Source: Chondrus crispus (Eukaryota; Rhodophyta; Florideophyceae; Gigartinales; Gigartinaceae). Taken from it: DNA of 64,000 bases. This document shows, piece by piece, positions 12,023-24,833 of the stretch; position 1 is the stretch's first letter; the number at the start of each line of letters is the position of its first letter. Below the pieces are notes generated by a model. The model worked only from the letters and a program-made list of their open reading frames with translations. It made no database searches and was not told the origin of the DNA. The DNA is taken from assembly GCF_000350225.1 (NCBI RefSeq), contig NW_005179010.1, forward strand, positions 140,603-204,602, written 5' to 3'. Made by a program: the position numbers and the translations under genes.

Positions 12023-12480
12023 GGCCATTACATGTCATACCAAAGAAACTTGCCTGCGCATGCAGGCCTGCGTGGTATACCTCCATACTATCCACACCTT
12101 GCCCTCCAGATTTCGAAGAAATTCTTGATGTTAACGCATCGAAATCTTTGGGAGAAAGCCTTCCGTAACGTCCTCTCCTCACGGCGTCACTTCTATGAAG
12201 TTGTGATGGGAGACAAGCCCTCATTTTTTGCCGTAGACATTGACATATCACAACCCACGACTAACAAGGAGGTACCGCTAGTGGAACATCCGATTGATAT
12301 GCAGGCATGTCGCCAATACTACGATGAATACTAATCGGAGAATTGTTTCTATCTGCTTTGAGTGCATTAACCGAACTGTCCGTTGCTGTGAACGTGTTAG
12401 ACGCATCATGCTGGGGCGTGAAGAAGAAGTTAAGTGTCCAACGTGTACGGTACACGTTGCAGGGAAGATTGGATTGTAGT
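12011..12480 (+). pseudogene. Fragment resembling an archaeo-eukaryotic primase (PrimPol-like)
   Basis: The conceptual protein has T-H-R-N-L-W-E-K, then RHFYEVVMGDKPSFFAVDID. The order fits the start of PrimPol-type primases, where a T-x-x-x-L-W segment is followed by a YEVI strand and an acidic strand carrying catalytic Asp residues. Only the N-terminal part of the fold is recognisable; a Cys-rich stretch follows in the region. Such primases occur in large DNA viruses, in some mobile elements and in host PrimPol, and I cannot tell which this came from. It is broken and treated as a fossil. The adjacent foldback at 11.9-12.0 kb may belong to the same element. Confidence 0.4.
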
Positions 12481-12714
12481 ATTGTAGTTGGTTTTAAACG
12501 TTTATAATTCAAATGTCTAAGAAATGTGTAATGCACTCGTTTACCAGTCTATTCCAGTTATGACGTGTCTTCTTCCATGTTTTCCTTAAGGTCCTTCAAC
12601 TTTGCCCTTGCCGTTTCTATGAGACCAACACACTCCAGGAACGTTCCAAATGTCTTGAACTATCATTTGGAAGAACTAGTCCAATTTCCGCAAGATCATC
12701 CAGTTTCTCGTCCA

Positions 12715-12800
12715 CCGAATCCCACCTAATCTCCTAATCTCACCACATCTCCTAATCCCACCAAATCTCCCAATCCTACCTAATCTCCTAATCCTAGTTA
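12715..12800. repeat. Degenerate CTAATC(T/C)C microsatellite
   Basis: Repeats of ACCxAATCTCCTAATC of about 14-16 bases run through this stretch. Simple-sequence DNA with no coding value. Confidence 0.6.
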
Positions 12801-12884
12801 CTCCCTTACTCCCCTAAATCTCCGAAGCACAGCGAATCCGTAAAGTACAAACACCATCCTACTCCATACTTCTGAATCCCCTGC

Positions 12885-14250
12885 CGGCCTGTGATCAGTG
12901 GCCACTGATCAGTGGCCACTGATCACAGCTCCCCACTGATCACCGGTCCTAACTCTCAAAATTTGCACCAAAATTTTGCAAGTTTTATACGGCAATGACG
13001 ATGTCGGACGACACCCCCTGCCGGCCTGTGATCAGTGGCCACTGATCACAGCTCCCATCCTGCAAAATTTGCCACCAAATTTTGCAAATTGTATACAGCA
13101 ATGACGGTGCACCGGTTGACAAGGAAAGTGGGTGTATGGTGAGGGAAACGAAAAAGGGATGCACAATGCTCAGATTTGAAACAAGGAAAGAGGATATAGT
13201 CGTACGAAGGTGTGTGTTTTTGTGCGTTTGTGCGTGTGTGTGTATGTGTGTTTGTGTGTGTATGTGTGTGTGTATGTGTGTGTTTATATGCGTTAGTGAT
13301 CAGTGATCAGTGATCAGTTTCAAGTGATCGGTCCAAGTGAACGGTGCACTGCAATCACACAGTAGTATGGGTATTGAATTGTGCTTATAAATTTTGGTGG
13401 GAAATGATATCTAGTGTCGTACGGCACCCCTCCCAGGCATGTGATCAGCGGCAGCTGATCACACGACGCCAATGGAGAGTTAGAACTAATTAAAATACGT
13501 AAATAATGCATTTGCACAGGATGCAAAATGTACAGCAGGGACACGTATACGTTTGTTCAAAAATGATGCAAATATGCAGCAGGGTCATGAAGACAAGTGT
13601 GTTTCGAGAAGTATGCAAATTTTATACAGCAATGACGATGTCGTACGACACCTCGTGCCGGCCTGTGATCAGTGGCCACGGATCACAGCTCCCCACTGAT
13701 CACAGGACGCAACCCACTTCACAACCACCTTTTTCAACGCCCACCTCTCTTAGACAAACACGTATTTATAAGTGCCGACAATTCGTGTCCGCCCCAGTCA
13801 CTGAAAAAGCGTAGCTCTTGTACGACAACCACGCACCGTCACGAATACTGCAGAGAAAACGGGACTACAATATAGAGTATAGGGAAGGAAACCCCAAAAA
13901 GATTTAGAGATACTTGTTTACGGAAAGAGATAGAGAGAGATGAATGTGCAGCCAAAGTGCAAATTTTGAGATTTGGGAGCTGTGATCAGTTGCCACTGAT
14001 CGCAGGCCGGCGAGGGGTGCCGTCCGTCACCGTCCTTGCTGTAAAATTTGCAATATTTGGGTTGCCAATTTTGGCGGGAGCTGTGATCAGTTGCCACTGC
14101 TCGCAGGCCGGCGAGGGGTGCCGTCCGTCACCGTCATTGCTGTAAATTTTGCAAAATTTGGGTTGCAAATTTTGAAATTTGGGAGCTATGATCAGTCGCC
14201 ACTGATCACAGGCCGCCGAGGGGTGCCGTCCGTCACTGTCTCTGATTTAT
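12885..14250. repeat. Cluster of palindromic GATCAGTGGCCACTGATC repeats in both orientations
   Basis: A unit of about 100 bp recurs at about 12.89-12.98, 13.01-13.11, 13.62-13.72, 13.97-14.06, 14.07-14.16 and 14.17-14.24 kb. It comprises a GCCGGCCTG...CAGCTCCC frame around the near-perfect palindrome, a G/TACGGCACCCC-type stretch, and an AATTTTGCAAATT-rich stretch with CAGCAATGACG. The first three units run in one orientation and the last three, nearly head-to-tail, in the other. Extra bare GATCAGTGATCAGTGATC copies lie near 13.29-13.33 kb. No coding frame is shared. Looks like an unstable palindromic repeat family. Confidence 0.75.
13206..13290. repeat. (TG)n-rich microsatellite
   Basis: GTGTGTGTTTGTGCG-type dinucleotide repeat of about 80 bases inside the palindromic repeat cluster. 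Short Cys/Val reading frames across it are artefacts. Confidence 0.85.
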
Positions 14251-14534
14251 TATTAACCAAATGGAGTGTTAAGGATCAGACTGGCTGCGGGGACTAGAAA
14301 GGTGTAGGGACACGGACTTCGAAAGGCGGGGATACCTAACGTGCTCCCTTGCAACAAGCCCACAAAGGTGGCAGACCTGAATTTTGTTTGCGATAACGAT
14401 ACAGTTTATATGTCGCAACTACGGACATAGAGGCCGGCGCAGAGCTTATAGTCAGTGCATAAAAGTATGCAGAGCTGTGTGGTAGTACTAAAAACTGTTG
14501 AATAAATACCAGAGTTCTTGTTCCGCACATATAC

Positions 14535-17142
14535 TTATGCCTGACGTGGCAGATACCCTTCCTTTCGCCCCCACACTTGATAAACTCCACCGTCTGGGAG
14601 ACTCCTCTGTTGTCCTGCTGAGTTTGATGTGCATATGAGACACATATGGTTGTCGCTTTCGGCGCTGTCCTGCTCGCAGTAGTGCATAACTAATGCCTTT
14701 CGAACGTAGCTTCCAAGCTCAACCAGCGCTCTTCTTTCGTTTCGTTGTTGTATCAACACCCCGTATCCATCTTCTTCGGCTTCGCACTCCTTCACTGCGC
14801 AATATCGTGTTGTTTCTTGACTTTCTTTCTCACGAGCGTCCAGAATCCGGACATGAACTACGGCTAGCACCATCTAGAACCTTCTGTCTTCATCGTGATC
14901 AGAATCATTGTTCTCATGAAGAGTGAATGTGAGATCAGGATCTGCAGTCGAAACTACAGAAGAATGCAAGGCTTGAATCACGCTCCCATAAGATATAGCG
15001 GCCAAAACAGATGTCTGGTCCCTCTTTCGCCCGTCTGTTATTTTGCACCACTTGGCAGTTCCATATATCTGTACGGTTACGGAATTTCCATGGTCCGCCC
15101 GGCCACTTCTAAGACGTAGCTTTTGTTTCCTTAAATGCTCTAAAAGCTCCCTTGCTTTCAACAGAAAGGCAAGGTCAGTTGATTGGAACATTTCCGAATA
15201 TTGACCTCCGTCTGCGATGTTTCCGAGGTTCATAATTACTGACTTGTCTACGAGCCAGTCCTTCCTACTGAGAGACGACGATAAGATTCCTTTCCTATGT
15301 AATCGAAGGTTCTGCAGAACAGGAGTTGGGAAGCAGTCTTGAAGCTTTTGTAGAAATCTTCCCGCATCCTGAAGCCCAGAACTGTCGTAGCCCAAAAGAT
15401 TTAAAACCGACTTCGCTGTCTCAAAGCTCCAGCCGTTCTCACTATTGTCAATGCCTTCAGTTTCAATTGCCAGACGAGTCTTCCAGTCGTTGGCAAGACG
15501 ATGTTCCATAGCCTGTAATTGTGAGTTTTCATATTGGATTGAGCCACCCCCTCTTCAATGGCTAATGAGCGCTTTCAAACAAAACTCTTGTACATGTCTT
15601 ACACTACCGAACAGTGGCAATGTATGTGTGAAGAACTCCAACAGTCTGTGAAGGTTTGGTTTGTCCAAATGAGTGGAGGCAAAGCTGTTTGTGTCACACA
15701 GCTTATCTACTCGAGATAGGTAACGAAGTGACATATTCCGAATCTCCAGGAGTCTTTTGGTTCCTCCTTCTTCATTGTGTGTGTCTAATGACCTCTTACC
15801 ATCTATTCTTGATTCCGGAAAGTACTACGTCCTGCTCACGAGAGAGGAAAACAGGTCGAGGAGGTTGAGAGCTTCATCGATAGTAGCACAGTTTCCGCTC
15901 TCTCTCGCCTGTCATTTTGTTCACGTATCAAGCACACTTCATCGCTCGTGGTGCTACCAAGAGCAGGCAGTAGATAGACGATATCGTCATTGAATGTAGC
16001 ACATGCTTGTCATGGTTGATTAGGCTCTCCTGATATATGAGATAGCCATCCTTCAAAGCCATCTTGGCAATTGCCTCGGCATCTTTGCGTACATCTTTTG
16101 GTAGCAGTGTTATACAGAGATTCATGATGTCGCGACCAATCCCGAGAAAAAGATGATCGGGAGCCACAACGCATGAGCGATACGAATCGAAAACAGAAGT
16201 AACAACTAGTTTGTTACTGCCGAGTACACGAGGCACACGAGCGCGAACTTGTCGAAGTTTCTCAGAGAGTTGATGAAGTGCCTGCAAACTTGTCTCAAAC
16301 GTATCTGCATCATCCATTCCGAGGGCTTGCAACTCTTCCCTGGATAACTTGGATCTCCTCAATGCAGTAGCCTGATTCTCATCTTTCGCGAAAGATGGAT
16401 GGTCGGAATGCATGCGGGTTGTGTAACAATACTTGCTTCCTTGAAATCCAGACTTGTCGTACCTACCATAGCTACATAAGTGACATGGAACATTGGAGCA
16501 GTGCCCTAGTAGGTCCAAAGTGTGGGACACTGCAGGATAGTCTCCAACGTACCCGACGACATCGAGAAAAAGAACAAACTTCTCTCATTTTGCAGTGGTC
16601 ATCTCAAATCCCTTTTCTGTCCCCTCAATGATATCATCAATAACTGCCGCCAGTACCTCTTTTGTAGATACCCCTGGAGGAGTTAGCCCGATAGGTCTGA
16701 TGGCTCCTGCTCCATTGCGGTTCTCCAGAGCCATACCTATTGGCAGCATGTATACACCACCCATGCTTCCCTTCTTTCCAATGTACGGCGTAAATCCATC
16801 AGAGTACAGAAACATTCTACACACAACGTACTTTCTTCCATCTTCCAAACGTCCACTGCTTTCCGCATCGACGCAATGACCCTTGTCCATTGGAGTATCA
16901 CCGGCAGATACTCGTTTCACTACGGTTTTGTTAAACATCTGGTTGTAAACGCCCCTATTCGCGCCAGTGAGATTCGAAACATTTCTTTCAGAAGATACAA
17001 CCAAGCTGGTAGCGTAGTCGTCATCACAGTCCCGTCTTCTCCACATCCTATACACAAAGAAGGGTGTTTGCGTTGGTTCTTCCGAATTTTTGGTGACTGG
17101 CTGCCCTGGAAGTGCAAGTTCGACGACCATGTCACTGGGAAG
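14535..17142 (-). pseudogene. Tnp2-like transposase T1, C-terminal two thirds
   Basis: A DDE-type transposase of the Tnp2 (CACTA/Plavaka-like) kind. Reading from 17,142 down: a Cys/His-poor linker; RMFLYSDGF with GSMGGVYMLPI near 16.78 kb; IGLTPPGVSTKEVL; then GYVGDYPAV and DLLGH...CHLCSYGRY near 16.45-16.52 kb, which match the catalytic core and Cys pair of Tnp2 proteins. VVAPDHLFLGIGR lies near 16.15 kb. The gene is dead: TGA at 16,585-16,587 and at 15,928-15,930, a frameshift between about 15.51 and 15.93 kb, and TAG at 14,874-14,876. The tail (ALVELGSYVRKALVMHYC) matches the tail of T2 at 53.4 kb. Its N-terminal part lies on the far side of retrotransposon B. Confidence 0.75.
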
Positions 17143-17147
17143 GAATG
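17143..17147. other. Target-site duplication GAATG, left copy
   Basis: GAATG directly precedes the TGTGGC start of the 5' LTR. The same five bases follow the ACTACA end of the 3' LTR at 30,836-30,840. Five bases is the usual duplication for Ty3/gypsy integration. Confidence 0.92.
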
Positions 17148-17810
17148 TGTGGCATAACGGCGGTTCGCAATTAGATTTAGATCAGATCAATACGAACCAC
17201 ACCCGCGCACACGTGTACCCCCACGTGTACGGAGGACGCGGGACCACACGCGTACACGTGTAGGAGGCCCGTACCACCGCGCGCACAGTACGCGTCTCAC
17301 ACGTGTGCTGTCAGCCCCGACGGCTGACAGCATTACAGCGTGGGACGACCCGCGCTACAGTAAGTTACTACGGCATACCGGTACTGTAGTATTATGATAG
17401 ACGCATTGTATACATTAAATACGGGCGCGACCGGCGGCGGCGTAGGGGGACAAGCACGGACTTGTCCACGACCTACCGCCTAGGTCCGTCTTCCAGCTTA
17501 ACTAACGAGCGCGATCTGCCTTCGCGCGCGTTAACCGAGACAAAGCGGGTAGGAGACAGCCACGTACGCGAGCGAGCCTCGATCCGCCTCCGCCCGTCAG
17601 CGCTGGTACGTTACCCAGCGCTGCTCCGGGGCGTCGAGGCGTAGCTCGGCCCGCGCGTACGCTTGTCCCCGACCGTCCCGCTCTACCACGCTACCAGGGC
17701 CCGCCTCCCTGTCCTGTTAGCTGTGTGTTCTCCCCGTCTTCTCGCCCCTCGAGCGGGGTCTACGTCGAGCTAAGTATACAACCCTCTCCGTTGGGGGGTG
17801 TTATACTACA
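17148..17810 (+). repeat. 5' LTR of retrotransposon B
   Basis: 663 bp, TGTGGC...ACTACA. It contains CACGTGTAC-type palindromes, a hairpin CTGTCAGCC...GGCTGACAG, a TATA-like TTAAATAC near 17,417 and GC-rich downstream sequence. It is the same length as the 3' LTR, with about nine mismatches. Short open frames across it (for example 17,462-17,644) recur identically placed in the 3' LTR and are not genes. Confidence 0.95.
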
Positions 17811-17811
17811 G

Positions 17812-17829
17812 TGGTCTCCCGTCCTAGAA
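17812..17829 (+). other. Probable primer binding site of element B
   Basis: TGGTCTCCCGTCC begins one base after the 5' LTR, the normal place for a tRNA primer site, and starts with the expected TGG (pairs with CCA). The complementary tRNA was not identified. GGTCTCCCG also matches an internal part of many tRNA-Asp genes, so priming by a cut tRNA is a remote alternative. Confidence 0.5.
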
Positions 17830-17886
17830 GGCCGCGCAAATATCGAGAGAAGAATATCGTTCGAATTCGCGTCTGCGCGCGTCGAA

Positions 17887-20225
17887 ATGGAAGAAGGAAC
17901 CGTGAACTCGATTCAGACAGAACCAGCAAATATGGAGTCAACCACGCGCCGCGCCTCCGAGTCAGGCGCGCTGCGCGCCCCCTTCGGCGGCGCCGCCGCA
18001 GGTCCTACCGACCGCGAACCGTCGCCTGGGTTTTCAGAAGGACGCGCTCGCGCGATGTATGACAGGATCGCGGAATACACCGAGGACGTCCGGACCTCGC
18101 TTCAAATTGACGTCTCGGACGCGATATATTCGCGCTGTATGGAACAGCTACGCTCGCTTCGCGAAGGAAGGTTTGACCGCGTCTCCCAATCTTTGGAGAA
18201 CCTCCGAGCACTAGTCGAACAGCTACAGAGCCGGCCAGCGCTCGTCGAGAATTTGCGTCTCCATTCCCCTGTCGAAGACAGGGAAGGCCGCCCTGAGAGG
18301 TGGGCCTCATCAAGACCACCTGACGCACAACCCTTCCCGTCTGCGGAGCAAATACGCGCGTTTGCCCATATGGCCGCGGAACTCAACTCGACGCGGAGAC
18401 ACGCTCGCGAGGTGGAACAGAACGCGACCAACAGGTCGCCCGGAGCCCGTACAAGAGGGCCCGGTGCCACTGTTCCGCCGATCGCGTCAGACGCGCCTGA
18501 GTTCCGACCGACTTGTGCCGGATCCAGCCGGTACGGGGATGGCTCAAGACCACCAATGGACGCGAATGTCGCGTCCGAAACCCAAGCCCTCCCGTATGTC
18601 GCCGGAGACATACGGGGGATGAGACGCGTACCGTACGCGGACGACCAGGACCGTGAAGGAGCCGCCCGCGGATCAAGAGAACTGATTCTCTCTTTTGATC
18701 CTCGCTGGGACGGCTACCAGCCGGTGGACCTCACCGGGCATCCCGGTCCGGTCGATATTCGAACGCTGCCCGTCACCCCTTTCGGGATGTTGGGACCCGC
18801 GGCACTCGGGGTCGAGCCCGTCCATACCATGATACAGGAGTTCAGCGATGTCGCGAACTACGGCATGTATCGGTTGGACAATACGTCGAGGCTCGTTACC
18901 TCGGGAGACGCGGGACGGATCGCGAAGTACGTCCAGCGCTGTCGTGAGATTCGACCCACGATACGCAGCTTCGACGGCACTGACGCGATTCAGTTACTAT
19001 CGTTCCTGAAGGAATACGTATCACCTTCAACGCGCAACACCTAACCGAAGGTGTTGCCGTCCGCGTCTTCGCGCATTTTCTTGAACGCGACGCGGAAAGG
19101 TTGTATACCAGTTATACCATGTGCGGACTACGCGCTGGCCAGCTTCACGACGACATAAGCTGGCCTGGTCTCGTCAACCAGTTCATCAAACGCTACCTTA
19201 CGGACGACGTGTTAGATGAAGCGTATGATACAGTCGCGACCGCGCGACAGCATCCCCACGAGGCGGAGAACGCGTACGCGGATCGATTGGAGTCCGCCGC
19301 GTTCCGGTGCACCGCGGTGTTCACCTCTCAAGCACTCAGGCATTATTTCGTGCGCGGACTAGCCCCGGCGACCCGAGCCGCCGTGGCTGAGACGATGCAA
19401 CGACTGCCCGGATCGCAGAAGACAGACCTCTCAAGCATCCGCCGTATAGCGACGGCGGAAGGTACTACCTTCCCCGCGCGTCGCGGCCTACCCCTGCCGG
19501 ATCCGAAACCGGCAGGGAGAGCGGGTCGACCATCGAGGTCGAACGCGACAAGTTCACCCGCGACAGCCCTCCATATTGGAGAGGATGAGTGGCAGGCTGA
19601 TCCTGTCCTCATCGCGCGAGGCATGGAGCAAGGGGGAGGTCGACCTCCCACACCGGCGTCAACGCGGTCGACCGGAAGCTTCGCCACCGCGTTCGCGCAT
19701 ACTCCGCGCCTGCCAAGTGGTACGGACCACAAGGTGCAGGAGCTGGACATATGGCGTCAAGGAGGGGATCGCATATCGGCAAGCGTCCGCAAATTAACCG
19801 AAGAGGAGACGCGTCACGCGGCATCTTTCGCATCCACAGACGGTAGCGCGTACGTCTGTTTGCTATGCCGTACGTACGGACATGCCATGTACGCGTGTCC
19901 ATTCCTGTCGCCCGAGCAACGGATATTCACCGCGTACAGAAATTACAAGTACCAGATGGAGACGCGTCCTGGCATGCGCAACCTTCTCCAGCAATCGGCT
20001 CGCGAAGACCGATTTCCGCGTCAAGGGTACCCGAGTCGAGCGGGTGCGGGCGCCCGCTTCTCTCCCCACGGTGGCGGGTACCGTCGTAACGAACTCGACC
20101 AACGCGGGAGACGCGACTTCCGCCAGGCGGACACACGATATCCGCGTCAAGACGGAAGGGGAGACCGGGACTGTTCCCGACTCCCGCCGGGGGTACAGAA
20201 CGCGATAATGTACTTCCAGGACTGA
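17887..20225 (+). pseudogene. gag: Gag region of retrotransposon B
   Basis: The first ATG after the LTR is at 17,887. The N-terminal part is Arg/Pro/Ala-rich with a helical stretch near 18.07-18.25 kb. The capsid-like helical region is at about 19.1-19.45 kb (YDTVATARQHPHEAENAYADR and RHYFVRGLAPATRA). A CCHC zinc knuckle lies near 19.86-19.91 kb (C-L-L-C, G-H, C). The C-terminal part is Arg/Gly-rich and likely binds RNA. The region is not a single clean frame; it is reported as a fossil. Pol follows after about 380 bases. Confidence 0.75.
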
Positions 20226-20608
20226 GCAGAGGATACGCATGCTCTGCCCAGGGCGGGACGCGAAGGAGATCCGGCACCCGCGGCCCCGCAAATTCTACAA
20301 CGTCCGGACGTGGTGAATCAAGGCCTCGAAGTATCCGAATACTTCGTCCAAGCCGCGAGACCGAGATGAACCACGCCCGCGCCCCCACTCGACGAGGGAC
20401 GCGGAGGCGCGCCAGCTATCGGTAGCGACGCGCTTAGCTCCAATAGCTCCGGTAGCTCAAAAAACGCGTAAAGACGGTTACGTTCGCGCGGTCGCGTGAG
20501 CCGTCTTGTCCATATCCCATCGACCCGTCACCGCGAGCCGGACAAGGGCACGGGGGATATTTACCGATAATATCCCCCGCGCCCTCACGCGAAGACGCCG
20601 AGACTCGC

Positions 20609-23600
20609 ATGATTCCGGCGCAGGAAATAAAAGACGTCGTGGCTTCCGTATGCCCGACGCTCGAGAAGAAGCCCCCAGAGCCCCCCGTGGGCTCTAAGCT
20701 GCAGGAGGACCGCGAACCGCGCCAGGACGCGACTAGTCGTGCGGACGTCAACGAACAACAGACGTCCCGCGACCAAGGAAGAAGGACGCGTAAACGCGGA
20801 AAGAGCCGCCGCCGGCGCTCCAAGCGAAATGACCTCGCGAATCGGATTGCGCCGAAGTTTGTCGACGGCGTCATCTGCTTGATGACGTCGAAGATATATA
20901 ATGTCCTCGGCTCGATAGCCGCGGAGGGCAACGCGTTCAAGCCCCACACTATCGCCGTTGATACGTGCTCGGGATACAATCTGGTGAGGAAGGCCGACCT
21001 TCCTCCCGACTGGACGCGTTATGTAATACGCGACGGGCCTCTGCCACGGCTGTCGGGCGCGAATACCAACCCGCTCAAGCTTAGCGCAGTTGTCCGGCTG
21101 GCCGTCCGGCTCCGGAACACGACGTTCCGGGTTCCGTTCGTCGTCGCGGACCAGCTCGCGGTTCCCGTTCTCCTTGGTACCGCGTTCATTGACGCGCACG
21201 TGCGTCGTATCGATGTCGACGCGCAGAAGCTCGACCTCCGTCAAGGTGGCTCCATTGCCATTGTCGACGGGAGGAAGGAGCGGTCTCCCCCGACCAGACG
21301 ACAAGGCCGTCAGACGAGCCGAGCTGACGTACGCAAAGAAGCCCCGCAGGCCATCCGTATTGCCCGCTGGGTTACCATCCCCGCGATGTCACAAGCTCGC
21401 GTACGCGTAACGACCGCGGGGAAGGGGCTCGTCTTCTTGGAACCAAAGCCGTCGCTTCAGCACCGCCACGGGGTGAGGTTGACCAACGGCGTGGCCGAGG
21501 TCCTACCGCACCAGACCTTCGAGGTCGTCGTCGCGAATTTTTCGCGTTGCACAAGGCGGCTACCAAAGCACACCGTCGTCGGCTACGCAAAACGAAACCC
21601 CCTCGCGATCCTAACGCCGGAGCGCCGGGTCGCGGAGGACATCGTGCACGCGTTGCACCTTACCGAATTGGACGACCAAGTCGGTGAGGTAGTAGCTGGC
21701 CGATCAAGCTCCGCCGAGGAGGTGATCCCGAACGCGGAGGTTCGATCCGCGGAGTACCCCTCGCCGCCGGAGGGCACTGTACGCGTACCAGATAAGGATC
21801 CCCAAAAACCCCGCAACGGACTGGGAAAAGGGAATGGATTTGTCATACATCACCGATGAAAAGTTACGCGGACAAGTCCTCGAGATGCTACGCAAGCACT
21901 CGGGCTTGTGGGACGGTACGCTCGGAACGATCCGAGCGACGGAACACCGTATCCCCTTCGAGCCGGGCACGAAGCCCATCCGCTCGATGCCCTATCGGAA
22001 AGGGCCCGCAATTCGCGAAATGATCGCGACAGAGGTCCACAAGATGCTGAATGCGGGATTCATCGAACCCGCCAGCACCGAGTGGGCCTCCCCGGTAGTC
22101 CTAATTCCAAAGAAGGACGGAACCCTTCGGTTCTGTGTCCGTTGGCAGATCTTCCTCGTCTATTTGGATGATGTCATCGTCTTCTCGCGTACGGACGAGG
22201 AGCACGCGAAACACCTCGACACTGTCTTGAGCCTGTTGGGGAGCGCCGGAATCTCCCTCAAGTTCAAGAAGTGTAGCTTCTTTCAGCCGAAGGTACACTA
22301 CCTGGGGCACGTCATTTCCCCAAGTAAGTTAAGCGTGGCGGACACGGCGGCCGATGCCTTCAAGACGTTCACGTTCCCGAGGACACTTACGCAAGTGCGC
22401 TCGTTCATCGGGGCGTGCAACGTATACCGCCGATTCGTTAAGGGGTTCGCGAAGATAGCGCGTCCTCTGACCGACGTGAGGCGCAAGGATGCGGATCCTG
22501 ACTTCTACAACCCTACGGAGACCCAACTGAACGCGTTCGAGAACCTCAAGAGGTGTATGATCGGTCCGCCGATCCTCGCGCTACCGCTGTACGGCCGTCC
22601 GTACATGATTGACACGGACGCGAGTGCCTACCAGCTTGGCTGCGCGCTGCTCCAGGAGCACGACCAGCCAAACGATTGGCGCCCCGTAGGCTATTGGTCC
22701 TACTCGCTGAACGACAGCGAGCGAAACTACAGCGCCACGGAACGCGAGTGCTTCGCCGTTGTGTGAGCCGTCCGCACACTACGGCCGTACGTAGAAGGCA
22801 CGAAGTTCACCGTCCGAACGGATCACGACGCCTTGAAGTGGCTCATGTCTCTCACAGAGAATTCTGGAAGACTCACTCGGTGGCGGCTACGTCTGGCTGA
22901 ATACGACTTCACCATTCAGTACCGCCCCGGGCGCGTGCATCAGGTGCCCGATTCCCTGTCACGCCTCGTGTCGCCTCGTGTTGCCGATGACCCTCGACCC
23001 ACCGTCGAGGTGGATGACGACATCCCCACTTTCGACGGGGGTACGACCGTTCCACAGGTATCGAACGAGCTCGCGGACCACGCTTGTACCGCGAGCTGTG
23101 ATCATCAGGACGTCCATGTCTTCATAACGACACGAAACCAAGCCGAAGCCCGAACAAGGTCGCGCGTACAGACGCGCGACGATCCGCGAGGTGACGACGA
23201 AGCCCCCGCTCTCCAAGGACCCAATTCGTTTTGGGAGGAGAACGACGAGTTCGACGCCGCCGACATCCAGCGCGCCGAAGACCCCGAGGCTCGCCCGCTC
23301 GACTCCCCGGTCGCCCCACCGCAGGAAGACCTTCCGGCCCCTCTTACGATAGAGGAGATAGCCGAGGAGCAACGCGTAGATGACTTCTGCCAAACCGTTT
23401 TGGCACGACAGTCAGAGTCCCGGGACTCCGTGTTCTTCGAGGACCACCAAGGGGTGCTCAAACGGAGACACCCCTTTGATCCTGATATCGTCCAGGTGGT
23501 GGTATCTCGGACGCTCCGCGCTAGGCTCCTCCGCCTGTGCCACAACCCGGCCATCGCGGGACACCCGGGCCAGAATCGTATGTACTTCGCCCTTCGACGC

Positions 23601-24833
23601 GAGTACTACTGGCCCCATCTCGCTGCAGATGTCGCTGCCACGGTGCGAGGGTGTCGGACCTGCGCGATGAACCGGGTCAAGTTGCGGAAACACCTCAACC
23701 GTTTGAAGTTGTTCCCCGCCAAGCGGCCACTCGAGAGCCTCGCGATTGACATCTTGGGTCCGCTCCCGAAGACGAAGGCAGGGAAACGTTTCCTCCTCGT
23801 TATCACAGACCGCTTCACTAAGTTAACACAAGTTGTCGCGCTTCGAACAGTGACCGCGTACACTGTCGCGACAGCATTCTGTGACGCGTGGGTCTTCAAA
23901 TACGGCGTTCCGCGTTCGCTGTTGTCGGACAACGGTCCTCAATTTAACGCGAAGTTCTTCCACAGCGTGTGTCGCGTACTGGGGATAACTAACTTATATA
24001 CGTCCGCGTATCATCCCCAGACGAATGGACAGGTTGAACGTTACAACCAGACTATCGCGTCGATGCTTCGGAACTACGTCAACGAGCATAAGGATGATTG
24101 GGACGTGTACGTGGGACCGCTTACGTACGCGTACAATTCCCACGTACACCGAACCACGCGTACGACACCCTTTTAGCTCGTGCTCAGCAGACCCCCGCCG
24201 GAGTTCTCTCCTCGAAGAGCCGACGGGGACGCGCCCCCTCCGGACAGGGGAACTCAACGCGCAGAGTTTCTCAAGACTTTGGACGAGACGATCCAAAAAG
24301 CTTACGAAAGCTTGCATCGTACGCAAGCCCGCTACAAACGCGACTTAGATATACGCGTACGAAGAATTAACACACCACTCAAGCCGGGGGACTACGTGTA
24401 CCTCAACCCCACCGATGGGGCGAAGACGTCGAACAAGCTCGCGTCACCTGCCGTTGGACCATAAGGCGTACTGCCCAACGACAAACGAACCATCACGATC
24501 GACCGTGATGGGGTGACGGAGCGCGTCTCGGCGGACCGCTGCGTCTACGCGCCCCCTCCGACGGACGCGCCACGAGCAAGTGCAACAACCCCAGGTGACC
24601 TTTCCGACAAGGTCACCGAGGGCACGCAGTACGCGGTCGAGCGTCTGCTCAAGCATGGCGTGGTAGAGGACGGAACTACGGAGTTCCTCATCAAGTGGGC
24701 TGACTACGACGAGCCCACTTGGACTGCACGAACACATGTTCCCGAGGAGCTAGTGTCGCGATACGCGAAACGACTGAGAACGCGTACAGGCAGGGAACTC
24801 ACCTCCGAAGTGAACGCGGTCGTTCACTCTTGA
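20609..24833 (+). pseudogene. pol: Pol region of retrotransposon B: protease, RT, RNase H, integrase, chromodomain
   Basis: Order by position: a retropepsin-like region at about 20.95-21.20 kb (AVDTCSGYNLV and a later VLLGTAFID segment); reverse transcriptase at about 21.85-22.33 kb with VYLDDVIVFS near 22,160; RNase H at about 22.60-22.97 kb (IDTDASAYQLG; RTDHDALKW; PDSLSRL). Integrase runs from about 23.53 to 24.18 kb with an HHCC segment (H-N-P-A-I-A-G-H...CRTC), LAIDILGPLP, LLSDNGPQFNA and YHPQTNGQVERYNQT. The chromodomain at about 24.62-24.79 kb has YAVERLLKHG and LIKWADYDEPTW. Several breaks; fossil. Confidence 0.85.

Noticed and set aside
12885-14250. CRISPR array
   Set aside because: Repeat spacing is irregular, orientation switches, the spacers are themselves repeated, and the surroundings are eukaryotic transposons.
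17462-17644. A 60-codon frame repeated at 30,487-30,669
   Set aside because: It lies in both LTRs of element B at the same offset; LTR sequence, not a gene.
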